Assembly (NCBI GenBank): GCA_007135295.1
Contig: SLJD01000164.1
Location: forward strand, 1 to 16,041
Source of the DNA: Phycisphaerales bacterium
GTDB taxonomy: Bacteria; Planctomycetota; Phycisphaerae; Phycisphaerales; SM1A02
Direction: 5' to 3'
DNA: 16,041 nt
Notes under the pieces: model-generated
Database searches by the model: none
What the model was told of the DNA's origin: nothing
The model's input: the letters and a program-made list of their open reading frames with translations, nothing else
Position numbers and translations under genes: made by a program
Part shown: positions 5,895 through 13,220 of the stretch, piece by piece
Numbering within the stretch: the first letter of the stretch is position 1
Layout of the letters: every line of letters starts with the position of its first letter

Positions 5895-7811
5895 ATGAGT
5901 GACTTCATCGGCCACGAATGCGGCCTGGCCATGGTGCGACTTCGCCAGCCGCTGTCCTATTACACGAGCCGTTACGACGATCCGGCGTGGGGGCTGCGGC
6001 GGTTGTATCTGCTCATGGAAAAGCAGCACAACCGCGGTCAGGACGGCGCCGGCCTGGCGACGATCAAGTTCGACATGCCGCCGGGCGACGAATATTTCCG
6101 CCGCGTCCGCTCACCTCGGCGCAACGCCTTGGAGCGGCTTTTTGACATCACAAACCGCGATCTGCGCGGCCTCGACTGGTCGGCGATCGGGGAACTGAGC
6201 GATGTCGAGCTCAAGCGCCGGTGCGAGTTTCTCGGCGAGACGTATCTCGGCCACCTGCGCTATGGCACGCATGCGGGGCATTCGGTCGCGTTCTGCCACC
6301 CGTATGTGAGGCACAACAACACTGCCTCACGGCACCTCGCGATTGCGGGCAATTTCAACATGACGAATTCTCGCGAGCTGTTCAACCGGCTCGTGGATTA
6401 CGGCCTCAATCCGGTTGGCGACTCGGACACGCAGGTGATTCTCGAGCGGCTGGGCTACCTGCTCGACAAGGAGCACGAGCACCTCGCTTCGACGATGGGG
6501 CCGGGATCATTCCGCGGCCTGGAAGGCCGACCCCTTGCGATCGAGATCTCCAATCAACTCAATCTCGTGCGCATTCTTGAGAAGGCCGCTCGCGACTGGG
6601 ACGGCGGCTATGTCTTCGGCGGGCTCCTGGGCAATGGCGACACGTTCATGTGTCGCGATCCATCCGGCATCCGACCCGGCTTCTATTACATCGATGATGA
6701 GGTGGTCGCTGCCGCGTCCGAGCGGGCCGCTCTCGCCGCGGTCTTCAATATCGAACCGGATCAGATCGAGCCGATCCAGCCCGGCCATGTGCTGATCGTC
6801 AAGCGCAATGGTCATATCGAGCAGGCCCGTTTCGCTGAGCCGCTGCCAAAGCGGCAATGCACCTTTGAGCGGATATATTTCAGTCGCGGCAACGATCCGG
6901 ATATCTACGAGCAGCGCAAGGAACTCGGCCGCCAACTCGCTCCGCGTGTTCTCGAGGCGATCGATTTCGATCTTGAACGTGCCGTATTCAGCTACGTTCC
7001 CAACACCGCTGAAATCGCATACACCGGCATGGTTGAGGCGGCGGAGTCGATCTGTCAGCAACGACGCGTCGATGAGCTCTGGGCCGCGGTGCAGTCCGGG
7101 TCCGCGACACGCGAAGACATCGTCCGGGCGATGCGGCTGCGGCCTCGGGCCGAGAAGATCGCCCACAAGGACCAGCGGCTTCGCACTTTCATTACGCATG
7201 ACGCCGCGCGGCGCGATCTCGTCATGCACATCTACGACATCACGCGCGGCATCGTGGGGCCGGACGATACGCTGATCGTCGTTGATGACTCGATCGTTCG
7301 TGGCACGACACTGCGCGAATCGATCATCACGATGCTCAGCCGCCTCAACCCTGCTCGGATCATTGTCGTCAGTTCCGCTCCGCCGATTCAGTACCCGGAC
7401 TGCTACGGAATCGACATGAGCCAGCTCGGCCGGTTCATCGCATTCGAGGCAGCGGTCGCGTTGATCATCGAGTCGGGGCGGGAAGCGCTTCTCCAGGAGG
7501 TCGAAGACCTCTGCCGTGAGCAGGCCCATCTGCCGCCGGAACGGATGACGAATTATGTTGCCCGGCTGTATGAGCCGTTCTCGCTCGATGAGCTATCCAG
7601 AAAAATTGCTGAACTCGTCACCCCGCGCGACATTCCGTGGAAGGGGCAGGTGGACGTGCTGTATCAGTCCGTCGAGGGATTGCGCAGCTCGATGCCCGGG
7701 TACACCGGAGACTGGTACTTTACGGGCAACTACCCGACACCCGGCGGATACAGAGTGCTGAACCGCTCGTACCTGCAATGGCGCGACGCCGACGACCGTC
7801 GGGCGTACTGA
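5895..7811 (+). CDS. purF: Amidophosphoribosyltransferase-like protein, long form
   Basis: PurF transfers ammonia from glutamine to PRPP, the first step of purine synthesis. The 638-residue protein has an N-terminal class II glutamine amidotransferase domain. Seen: C9 in HECGLAM as likely nucleophile after an eight-residue propeptide, NRGQDGAG (46-53), HLRYGTHAG, and GNFNMTN (152-158). A phosphoribosyltransferase domain follows, with VFSYVPNTAE (364-373) and the PRPP loop VVDDSIVRGTT (about 462-472). It is much longer than E. coli PurF (about 505 residues) and resembles the long PurF-like proteins of Bacteroidetes and planctomycetes, with an inserted helical segment and a C-terminal extension (PWKGQVDVLYQSVEGLR and beyond). 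Whether it is the main PurF or a paralogue is unclear, since no other purine gene is near. The start at 5895 was chosen because it places the cysteine near the N-terminus. It stands alone and ends at an intrinsic terminator. Confidence 0.88.
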   Translation: MSDFIGHECGLAMVRLRQPLSYYTSRYDDPAWGLRRLYLLMEKQHNRGQDGAGLATIKFDMPPGDEYFRRVRSPRRNALERLFDITNRDLRGLDWSAIGELSDVELKRRCEFLGETYLGHLRYGTHAGHSVAFCHPYVRHNNTASRHLAIAGNFNMTNSRELFNRLVDYGLNPVGDSDTQVILERLGYLLDKEHEHLASTMGPGSFRGLEGRPLAIEISNQLNLVRILEKAARDWDGGYVFGGLLGNGDTFMCRDPSGIRPGFYYIDDEVVAAASERAALAAVFNIEPDQIEPIQPGHVLIVKRNGHIEQARFAEPLPKRQCTFERIYFSRGNDPDIYEQRKELGRQLAPRVLEAIDFDLERAVFSYVPNTAEIAYTGMVEAAESICQQRRVDELWAAVQSGSATREDIVRAMRLRPRAEKIAHKDQRLRTFITHDAARRDLVMHIYDITRGIVGPDDTLIVVDDSIVRGTTLRESIITMLSRLNPARIIVVSSAPPIQYPDCYGIDMSQLGRFIAFEAAVALIIESGREALLQEVEDLCREQAHLPPERMTNYVARLYEPFSLDELSRKIAELVTPRDIPWKGQVDVLYQSVEGLRSSMPGYTGDWYFTGNYPTPGGYRVLNRSYLQWRDADDRRAY

Positions 7812-7838
7812 TTGCGTGAACCTTTGAAGCAGGGGCCG

Positions 7839-7865
7839 CGATTCGCCGGGAATCGACAATTTTTT
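7839..7865 (+). terminator. Intrinsic terminator of the PurF-like gene
   Basis: CGATTC (7839-7844) and GAATCG (7850-7855) form a perfect six-base-pair stem with a five-base loop, followed four bases later by six T (7860-7865). It lies 28 bp after the TGA stop at 7811. Confidence 0.7.
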
Positions 7866-7994
7866 GCCCGGCAATGCCTGATCGAACTGAATCAGGGGGA
7901 ATATCGGCCCGATGACAGTGAGGGGCCGGATGTCGCTCCACCCGGTTCGGCTTGATCCGGGGCCGATTTGACTGGATGAGCGTGAGATCAGTGC

Positions 7995-9083
7995 ATGGGC
8001 AACCAACGGGCCAAGCAGCCGCAGACCGTCATTCGCCGGTTCGCCAGGCAGTCACGCCGGCGGATCGGTCGACTGTTCGCCCGCGCCGTCCCAAGTGTTT
8101 CAGAGCGGATCAATGTTCGTCCGGCGGATCGCCAGGGCCGTTTGCGTATCCGGCCGATCGCGGGTGCCATTGACGACGCGATGCACCGCGGTCGATTCGC
8201 CGAGGCCGAGCGGCTGATCGACAGCGCGCTGCGACTCGCACCGTCGAGTCCGGCGGTGCTCGAGCGGCTGGCGAGGCTCCGTCTGGCGCTCGGTGATCCG
8301 CATACAGCGTTGGCGGTGCTGGACGGGTTTCGGCTGGTCACCGCTTCGTCCCGGCTGCTGCGTTTGACGTGTCTGGCGCACATCGGCCGGTTCGACGAGG
8401 CGCTCAGCGAACTTCGGCGGTGGGCGAAACGGTCAACGGCGCCGTTGCCGGCCCGGCGACTTCTCGCGATGCTCGAGATCGACGACGGCCGGGCGGACGA
8501 CGCGCTGCCGGTGCTGTACGACAACCTTCGAAAGATTGAGGACCCGGGTACGCTGCGGATGCTCATTGTCGTGCACCATGCCGCCAGCCGGGTGGGCCGC
8601 GCCACGCCGCTTGTGACCCGATTGCTCGACACGGCCGTCAGCGAGCAGGACCGCCGCCGCGCTCGCCGGTTTCTCGCTTCGCTCGATCTGCTCACCTGTG
8701 ATCCGATGGAGCGGCCATCCGAGCCGCAGATCGAGCGGCTTGCTGCCGAATTCACCACGTGTGAACAGGCGATCGAGCCGCTTGTTCGCGCCCAGCAGCG
8801 TCGTCCGGACCATCGAGTGATGCGTCTGGTTCGTGCGGCGTTGCAGCGGTGCGCCGGTGATCTCTCCGATCCTGCTGCGGCCCGCCGAGCCATTGCCGAG
8901 TTGTCCATCATGATCGCCAATCAGGATGCGCTCGAACTCGGCCGTGCGGGACCGGCGACGCTCGAAGGCGAAATCGGCCGTACGACGGTTGAGATTCCCC
9001 GAGCAGTAACGGAACTGCTCACGCCGACACCTCTGCCGGTACCCGCTGCGAAATCGTCCATGCCAGGGAAACGAGCCGCATGA
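7995..9083 (+). CDS. TPR-like helical repeat protein, first of a pair
   Basis: The 362-residue protein starts with a very basic leader (about residues 1-50, rich in Arg, with no hydrophobic signal). Degenerate TPR-like helix pairs follow, e.g. AMHRGRFAEAERLIDSALRL (about 62-81), RLRLALGDPHTALAVLDGF and CLAHIGRFDEALSELRRW. The Arg-rich leader suggests contact with nucleic acid or acidic lipid, which is inference only. No enzymatic motif is seen. It has only a weak ribosome-binding site (GTGAGAT about 10 bases upstream). Its stop overlaps the start of the next gene in ATGA (9080-9083), so the two are translationally coupled and probably act together. The partner is unknown. Confidence 0.82.
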   Translation: MGNQRAKQPQTVIRRFARQSRRRIGRLFARAVPSVSERINVRPADRQGRLRIRPIAGAIDDAMHRGRFAEAERLIDSALRLAPSSPAVLERLARLRLALGDPHTALAVLDGFRLVTASSRLLRLTCLAHIGRFDEALSELRRWAKRSTAPLPARRLLAMLEIDDGRADDALPVLYDNLRKIEDPGTLRMLIVVHHAASRVGRATPLVTRLLDTAVSEQDRRRARRFLASLDLLTCDPMERPSEPQIERLAAEFTTCEQAIEPLVRAQQRRPDHRVMRLVRAALQRCAGDLSDPAAARRAIAELSIMIANQDALELGRAGPATLEGEIGRTTVEIPRAVTELLTPTPLPVPAAKSSMPGKRAA

Positions 9084-10363
9084 CCACGCAATCAGCCGAA
9101 CGCACCGACGACTGGGTGTTTCCCAGTGCTGAGACAGAACGCCAGGCACGCTGGAACGCCGCTCGTCTGCTTGATGCAGCCCGGTGGTGCGACCCGGAGT
9201 CAGGCCTTGAACTGCTTGACTGGGTGCTGACGGTTGTTCCACATTCCCGGCCGGCGCGGCGGCTGCAGATTGAACGGCTGCTTCAGACCGGGCATCTTGA
9301 TGACGCCGAAGCGCGGCTGGCCCGCGGGTTGCTCCAGTGGCCGCGCGACCGGCGCCTTCGCCTGCTGCGCTGCCGCTGTCTTGCTGAGATCGGCCGGCCC
9401 GATTCTGCCCGGGAAGCGCTCGACTCGTTGTTGCGCGACCGGCCGAATGATCGTGAGGCACTGCTGCTCGCGGCGTCGTTGGATTGTCAGGCGGGCCGCT
9501 GGCTGCAGGCAATCATTCGGTTGGAGCAACTGCTCGCCCGTCATCCGGACGATGAGGTGGCTCACATCGAGTTGATCGAGACGTTTCTCGCGGCCGGCCA
9601 GATCGAGCTGGCCGCGGACGCGATTGAGCGACTGACGGATCCGCCTCGCTCGCTCGCTGCTCGTGTGCTTGCCGCACAGGGGCAGATGCTCGATGCGCTG
9701 CAGATGGTTTCCAACTGTAACCCGGCCGATGATCCCGAGTCGTTCGGATTGCGGCTGCGGTGGCTCATTCAGACCTCGAATCTTGAAGCCGCCCGTTTGC
9801 TGCTGGAAGATGTTCAAATGTCTGAGCCGGCGGTCTGTCTGCATGCTGCGTGCGGTTGGCTGAACCTTGGGCGGTTCGCCATGGCCGATCGCTTGGCCCG
9901 CCAGGCGGCGGAGTCACCGGTATGGCGGCGCCAGGCGCTTGAGGTGCGGATCGTCGCCGGGACACTGACTGAGGATGCGGAAGTCGCCGCCCCGGTTGAA
10001 GACGTGTTCGCCGAATGGCACCGCCACGCCACTGCCGCCGATCGCCGTCGACTGGCCGGGCGGTGGCTGGAAGGATTCCGCGGTGAACTGATTGCCGATC
10101 AACACGATGCGGTCAAGGCGGGCGCGGACCCGGTCGGCAGCGTGCTCGAGCCCTTGCTCGCCGACGCGCTGATGACTCTTGAAGCATCCAGTGACGATGG
10201 GGCGTCAACCGGGATCGGCATTGCGGGCAACGACATCCGAAGCGCGAATCGCGACGAACCGATCGAGCACGTGGCGTGCATTGATCGTTGCCGGGTGCTA
10301 CTCGGCTTGTCGCCGTCGGCCCCACCGGACCGAAGCCGGAGAGACCTGCCGACTGCTGCATGA
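9080..10363 (+). CDS. TPR-like helical repeat protein, second of a pair
   Basis: The 427-residue cytoplasmic-looking protein has several helix-turn-helix repeats of TPR character across about residues 25-290: LLQTGHLDDAEARLARGLLQ, CLAEIGRPDSAREALDSLLR, DCQAGRWLQAIIRLEQLLAR, and FLAAGQIELAADAIERL. The C-terminal 130 residues lose the repeat and end in a low-complexity acidic and polar tail. It starts at the ATGA overlap with the first TPR gene, so its translation is coupled to that of its neighbour. No signal peptide, membrane helix or catalytic motif is seen. Tandem TPR proteins of this kind are common in planctomycetes and usually scaffold complexes. It converges with the plsC-type gene, with 17 bp between the stops and no clear terminator. 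Confidence 0.82.
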   Translation: MTTQSAERTDDWVFPSAETERQARWNAARLLDAARWCDPESGLELLDWVLTVVPHSRPARRLQIERLLQTGHLDDAEARLARGLLQWPRDRRLRLLRCRCLAEIGRPDSAREALDSLLRDRPNDREALLLAASLDCQAGRWLQAIIRLEQLLARHPDDEVAHIELIETFLAAGQIELAADAIERLTDPPRSLAARVLAAQGQMLDALQMVSNCNPADDPESFGLRLRWLIQTSNLEAARLLLEDVQMSEPAVCLHAACGWLNLGRFAMADRLARQAAESPVWRRQALEVRIVAGTLTEDAEVAAPVEDVFAEWHRHATAADRRRLAGRWLEGFRGELIADQHDAVKAGADPVGSVLEPLLADALMTLEASSDDGASTGIGIAGNDIRSANRDEPIEHVACIDRCRVLLGLSPSAPPDRSRRDLPTAA

Positions 10364-10380
10364 TGTGCGTGGAGTTGGCA

Positions 10381-11154
10381 TCACGCGGCCTGTTCACCAT
10401 CCGGATGGTGGGGCTCGCCGGTTTGCTCGCCAAACAATCGGTCGCCGGCTGATGGCGCGGGAAGCCGCCCGCCAGTCCGGGCACGCAGGTCCTTGCGTAA
10501 CTCCATCCGCATCGTATCGATCTCGTGCCGAAGCCGTTCAACGGCCTTGTCAACGCCTTCGGCCATGAGGTCGCCGTGCTCGATTGGCTGTCCGGCCATG
10601 GCCGCGAGACGACCGCGCAGGCGGGGAAACGATCTGCCGGTCGGCCAGACGTCGTAGACCCCTTCCACCGCCACAGGGACAATGGTCGCCTTCGTCCGTT
10701 TAAGCAGAAGCGAGATGCCGCGCTGAAACGGATGAACCGATCCATCCGGCGTGCGGCTCCCCTCGGGAAAGACGAGCACGCATCGGCCAGCTTCCAGTTC
10801 GGCGAGCGTGCGTTTCATCGCCGACAGATCGCTTTCCCCCTGGCGAATCGGCATTGCGCCGAGAAAAGTGATGAACCACGCGAACGGCTTGAAATTGAAG
10901 AGCCCCGAGCGGGCGACGAACGTCAGGGGCCGATCGCCGACGAGCGCGCCGATCAACGGGGGATCGTAATGGCTCTGGTGATTGGCGACGAACAGCACCG
11001 CTCCTTCGCGCGGCACGTTCTCCCGGCCGGTGTATCGCGTGCGGTATACAAGCCGGAAGAAGCCGTACGTCAGCGCCCGGAGAAACGTCCAGGTGAAGAC
11101 GACGTAGATTGCGGACCGCCCGGGCGCCCGCCGCCGAGTCTGCCACCAACTCAC
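10381..11154 (-). CDS. plsC: 1-acyl-sn-glycerol-3-phosphate acyltransferase (PlsC type)
   Basis: This 257-residue membrane-associated acyltransferase adds the second acyl chain to lysophosphatidic acid in phospholipid synthesis. Seen: the four acyltransferase motifs in order, NHQSHYDP (58-65, the HX4D with H59 and D64), GAMPIRQG (99-106, with R104), FPEGSRT (129-135) and IVPVAVEG. A hydrophobic N-terminal stretch (about 15-36) should dock it to the membrane. The C-terminal 50 residues are polar and not conserved-looking. The start is GTG at 11154, overlapping the cmk stop by four bases (GTGA), so the two are translationally coupled. The cmk-plsC pairing is common in bacteria. The acyl-donor preference cannot be read from the sequence. 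Confidence 0.93.
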   Translation of the reverse strand: MSWWQTRRRAPGRSAIYVVFTWTFLRALTYGFFRLVYRTRYTGRENVPREGAVLFVANHQSHYDPPLIGALVGDRPLTFVARSGLFNFKPFAWFITFLGAMPIRQGESDLSAMKRTLAELEAGRCVLVFPEGSRTPDGSVHPFQRGISLLLKRTKATIVPVAVEGVYDVWPTGRSFPRLRGRLAAMAGQPIEHGDLMAEGVDKAVERLRHEIDTMRMELRKDLRARTGGRLPAPSAGDRLFGEQTGEPHHPDGEQAA

Positions 11155-11870
11155 GAGGGCCGCTCCGGTTGGGCAAGCCGTTCGCGCACGGCCTGTTCCA
11201 TGGCGTCGACAACCTGTTCGGCGCTTCGGTGATCGGTTTCAATCATGATGGCTTCGCGCGGGCGGGTGAGCGGGCCGTCGCGGCGCGTTGAATCGATTCG
11301 ATCGCGTTCAAGCAGGTCACGGTAGATGTGGTCGGCGTCGACTTCGGTCTTCCCGGCCGCCTGCATCTGGGCGACGCGCCGACCGGCGCGTACCTTGACG
11401 TCGGCGTCGAGGTAGAATCGGATCGGCGCATCAGGAAAGACGACCGAGCCCTGATCGCGTCCTTCTGTGACAAGCCGCGGGTGCTCCTGCGCAATCCGTC
11501 GCTGCTGTTCGACAAGAACGTCTCGCACCGACGGCTGGGCGGCGACGATCGAAACGATGCTGCTGACATCCAGTTCGCGGATGCGGGAACTGATGTCCCG
11601 GCCGTCCTGAATGAGCGTCGGCGGATCGACCTTCCAGTCGAAATACAGCGGATGGCGTTGCAGTGCATCCGCAACGGCCGGGCCATCGGCCGGGTCGATC
11701 GAGTGCTCCAGCGCCGTCAGGGCCGCCCCCCGGTACATCGCGCCGGTGTCGAGAAATTCCAGCCCCAGCCGGCCGGCGAGCTGGTGTGCCACCGTCGACT
11801 TGCCGGTGCCGGCGGGCCCGTCGATCGTGATGACGATCGGCTGGTCGGGTTGGAGCGGCGGATCAGTCAT
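11151..11870 (-). CDS. cmk: Cytidylate kinase
   Basis: Cytidylate kinase phosphorylates CMP and dCMP using ATP, supplying CDP for nucleic acids and for CTP-dependent lipid synthesis. The 239-residue protein has normal length. Seen: the P-loop GPAGTGKST (18-26), DTGAMYR (41-47) of the NMP site, DGRDISS (89-95), EGRDQGSVVFPDA (136-148), and the lid region with RDLLERDRIDSTRRDGPL. The ATG at 11870 was chosen because it puts the P-loop about 17 residues from the start, as in the family; the frame is open further upstream but would then run into the preceding gene. No strong ribosome-binding site is seen. It lies 25 bp after the TIM-barrel gene and overlaps plsC by four bases, so it is the middle gene of a three-gene operon. 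Confidence 0.95.
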   Translation of the reverse strand: MTDPPLQPDQPIVITIDGPAGTGKSTVAHQLAGRLGLEFLDTGAMYRGAALTALEHSIDPADGPAVADALQRHPLYFDWKVDPPTLIQDGRDISSRIRELDVSSIVSIVAAQPSVRDVLVEQQRRIAQEHPRLVTEGRDQGSVVFPDAPIRFYLDADVKVRAGRRVAQMQAAGKTEVDADHIYRDLLERDRIDSTRRDGPLTRPREAIMIETDHRSAEQVVDAMEQAVRERLAQPERPS

Positions 11871-11895
11871 GAAGGGCTTTGTCCGGTTAACCAGG

Positions 11896-12675
11896 TTATT
11901 CCGCTTCGATAACGGCCAGCAGCGCCGACCGGGCTTTTTCAATGTTGTCGACCGGGTCGCCGTTGCCGGTGTAATCGATGGCGAGCGTGTTGACGAACCC
12001 CACGCTCTGAACGGCCTCGATGCACTCTGTCAGATCATAGTCCTTGTGCTCGCCGTCTTTCGTAAATCCATGCACGGTGGCATGAATCGCACCGGCGTAA
12101 GGGGCGAGCTTGCGCAGGGACTGGACCGCGTTCCCGCTCGCCGCCGCGTGCTCGAAGGTCGGCAATGATCCGATGCGGAACCCGCCGATACGCTTGATCA
12201 GGTCGGTCAGGCGATCCGGGGCCATGGTCAGGCCCTCGCACGGGGCAAGCAGCAGATTGAGATCAAATCGTTCGATTTCGGTCATGAGACTGCGGATCGA
12301 GTCGGCCGTCTCTTCAAGGGCGTCGTCATCATCGGCCGGGCCGTCACATCGGATCGAAACCGCATTGCATCCGAGCCGGTTTGCTCCCGCCGCGAGGCGG
12401 CGCAGTCGCTCGGCAGAGGATTCGAATTGGGAGTCGAGAAACGACAGCGGTGTTTCATCGTAGAGGACAAGGCATGGGCAGCCAGCCTTGTCCGCCTGAT
12501 CACGCAGCGCGTCGAGCTGTTCGAGCGTCCAGCCCGCAAGCATGTCCGCGTCGATGTTCAGGCCGCGCAGGTGCAGATGACTGATCACGTAGTCCGGAAG
12601 GTCGAGCAGCGACAGCCCGTCGGACGACGGATCAAGTAACCGGTGGACGGAATGGGCGGTCAGTGTCAACAGCAT
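11896..12675 (-). CDS. TIM-barrel sugar phosphate isomerase/epimerase-like protein
   Basis: This 259-residue protein has the xylose isomerase-like TIM-barrel pattern (AP endonuclease 2 superfamily): HLHLRGLNIDADML near residue 35, GCNAVSIRCDG (about 101-111), NLLLAPCEG (about 138-146), a GGFRIGSLPTFEHA segment, and a C-terminal AIDYTGNGDPVDNIEKA. In active relatives the corresponding places usually read like IENHGG, GTLPDFGN and IEYEG. Here several expected ligands differ: Asp to Thr in GSLPTF and Glu to Asp in AIDYTG. So it may have lost the metal site or bind differently. It leads the operon with cmk and plsC, which is unrelated to sugar catabolism. The ATG at 12675 gives a typical short N-terminus but has no Shine-Dalgarno sequence. 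Its substrate is unknown. Confidence 0.8.
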   Translation of the reverse strand: MLLTLTAHSVHRLLDPSSDGLSLLDLPDYVISHLHLRGLNIDADMLAGWTLEQLDALRDQADKAGCPCLVLYDETPLSFLDSQFESSAERLRRLAAGANRLGCNAVSIRCDGPADDDDALEETADSIRSLMTEIERFDLNLLLAPCEGLTMAPDRLTDLIKRIGGFRIGSLPTFEHAAASGNAVQSLRKLAPYAGAIHATVHGFTKDGEHKDYDLTECIEAVQSVGFVNTLAIDYTGNGDPVDNIEKARSALLAVIEAE

Positions 12676-12709
12676 GCGAAGTGTTCAGCATGATCAGTCA
12701 TGTGCGGCG

Positions 12710-12737
12710 AGTCTACAACGCACGCGGCATAGAGCAA
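12710..12737 (-). promoter_or_regulatory. Candidate promoter of the TIM-barrel/cmk/plsC operon
   Basis: On the minus strand TTGCTC (12732-12737) and TAGACT (12710-12715) are separated by 16 bp, placing transcription start near 12703, about 28 bases ahead of the ATG. A small palindrome, CATGA-TCAG-TCATG (12689-12702), sits at the expected start of the message and could be an operator. Confidence 0.35.
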
Positions 12738-12805
12738 GTCCGCCGCAACAAGGGAGGCTCGGCTCCAGTTGTGAGGATGAGTAATTCACGGCGGAGATTG
12801 GTTGC

Positions 12806-12823
12806 TTGTCGACTACCCGACAA
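12806..12823. repeat. Perfect small hairpin TTGTCG/CGACAA
   Basis: TTGTCG (12806-12811) and CGACAA (12818-12823) pair exactly around a six-base loop. It directly adjoins the larger terminator-like hairpin and could act with it as a double stop for transcripts running leftward. Confidence 0.5.
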
Positions 12824-12854
12824 AGAAAGCACCGATCACAAGGGACCGGTGCTT
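12824..12854 (-). terminator. Intrinsic terminator on the minus strand
   Basis: AAGCACCG (12827-12834) and CGGTGCTT (12847-12854) form a perfect eight-base-pair stem with a 12-base loop. Reading the minus strand, the stem runs straight into TCTTTG, giving an imperfect U-tract; on the plus strand a purine-rich AGGAGGGGAGAAAG follows instead. The terminator therefore points leftward, in a place where no annotated gene would need one. Confidence 0.6.
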
Positions 12855-12965
12855 CCAGGAGGGGAGAAAGATCACCAGAAGGTTGAGCGACACGGGCAGC
12901 CAACCTTCCCCATACCCGGGCCGGAACCCCCACGAGGCCTTCTTCATCTTACCCAATTGAACCAA
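12824..12965 (-). ncRNA. Candidate small RNA of unknown family
   Basis: A leftward terminator inside a divergent intergenic region implies a separate short transcript upstream of it. The sequence just upstream folds well: AAGGTTG (12879-12885) pairs with CAACCTT (12901-12907), enclosed by GGGG (12861-12864) with CCCC (12908-12911). The 5' end is unknown. A TTGACC lies at 12983-12988 on the minus strand and a TAACTT at 12965-12970, but only 12 bp apart, too close for a normal promoter. By eye it does not match SRP RNA, tmRNA, RNase P RNA or 6S RNA. An alternative is a 44-residue ORF at 12813-12947 (minus) with a hydrophobic stretch (SLNLLVIFLPSW), but it lacks a good ribosome-binding site and the terminator hairpin lies inside its 3' end. 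Confidence 0.4.
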
Positions 12966-13151
12966 AGTTATCCTCGGGGGCGGGTCAAGTTGTAGTTCGG
13001 GTTTTTGTCGGTGATTGGTGAATGGCCGGGCGCCCTCGGCGGTTCTTCGGGGCCGGGTGCCGACCAGTGCTGGGCTGCGGCCATTGGGTGGAAAGACCTG
13101 ACGCGGCCGGCGTCCGCCGGGTCCCGAACTCCGGACAGGTAGTGGGGGCGG

Positions 13152-13179
13152 TTGCCCGACTCGTGTTGACGGGTATGAT
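13152..13179 (+). promoter_or_regulatory. Sigma70-like promoter of the gcvH operon
   Basis: TTGCCC (13152-13157) and TATGAT (13174-13179) are separated by 16 bp. Transcription would start near 13186, giving a leader of about 34 bases with AGGGAG at 13204-13209, 11 bases before the ATG. The leader is too short for a glycine riboswitch. Confidence 0.55.
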
Positions 13180-13220
13180 GGCCGGCTCATCATTTCAACA
13201 GTCAGGGAGAAGCCGAAGGC

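Larger units (their letters stand above)
12676..13220. other. 545-bp divergent intergenic region
   Basis: This gap is unusually long for so compact a neighbourhood. It holds the operon promoter near 12710-12737, two strong hairpins at 12806-12823 and 12827-12854, a structured stretch at 12861-12911, a GC-rich hairpin-forming stretch about 13025-13065, and the gcvH promoter at 13152-13179. No conventional protein gene is supported. Confidence 0.7.

Noticed and set aside
5585..5932. N-terminal extension of the unknown-function protein up to 5932
   Set aside because: The extension would be translated from the 14-bp tandem array and overlap the start of the PurF-like gene; its composition (Gly, Pro, Phe) is unlike the rest.
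6507..7529. 340-codon minus-strand open frame opposite the PurF-like gene
   Set aside because: The opposite strand carries recognised catalytic motifs throughout; the antisense protein has no recognisable domain and no ribosome-binding site.
7988..8920. Ser/Arg-rich minus-strand frame opposite the first TPR gene
   Set aside because: The composition (Arg, Ser and Ala dominated) is typical of a GC-rich shadow frame.
12855..12945. SRP RNA, tmRNA or RNase P RNA
   Set aside because: The hallmark words (GGAAGG..AGCAGCC of SRP RNA, GAGGAAAGTCC of RNase P RNA, the tmRNA ends) are absent on both strands.
12946..12971. tRNA-like T-arm (GGTTCAATT on the minus strand)
   Set aside because: The flanking bases do not form the T stem, and no acceptor, D or anticodon arms can be placed around it.
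13022..13220. Glycine riboswitch upstream of gcvH
   Set aside because: No aptamer consensus is visible, and the predicted start near 13186 leaves a leader too short for one.
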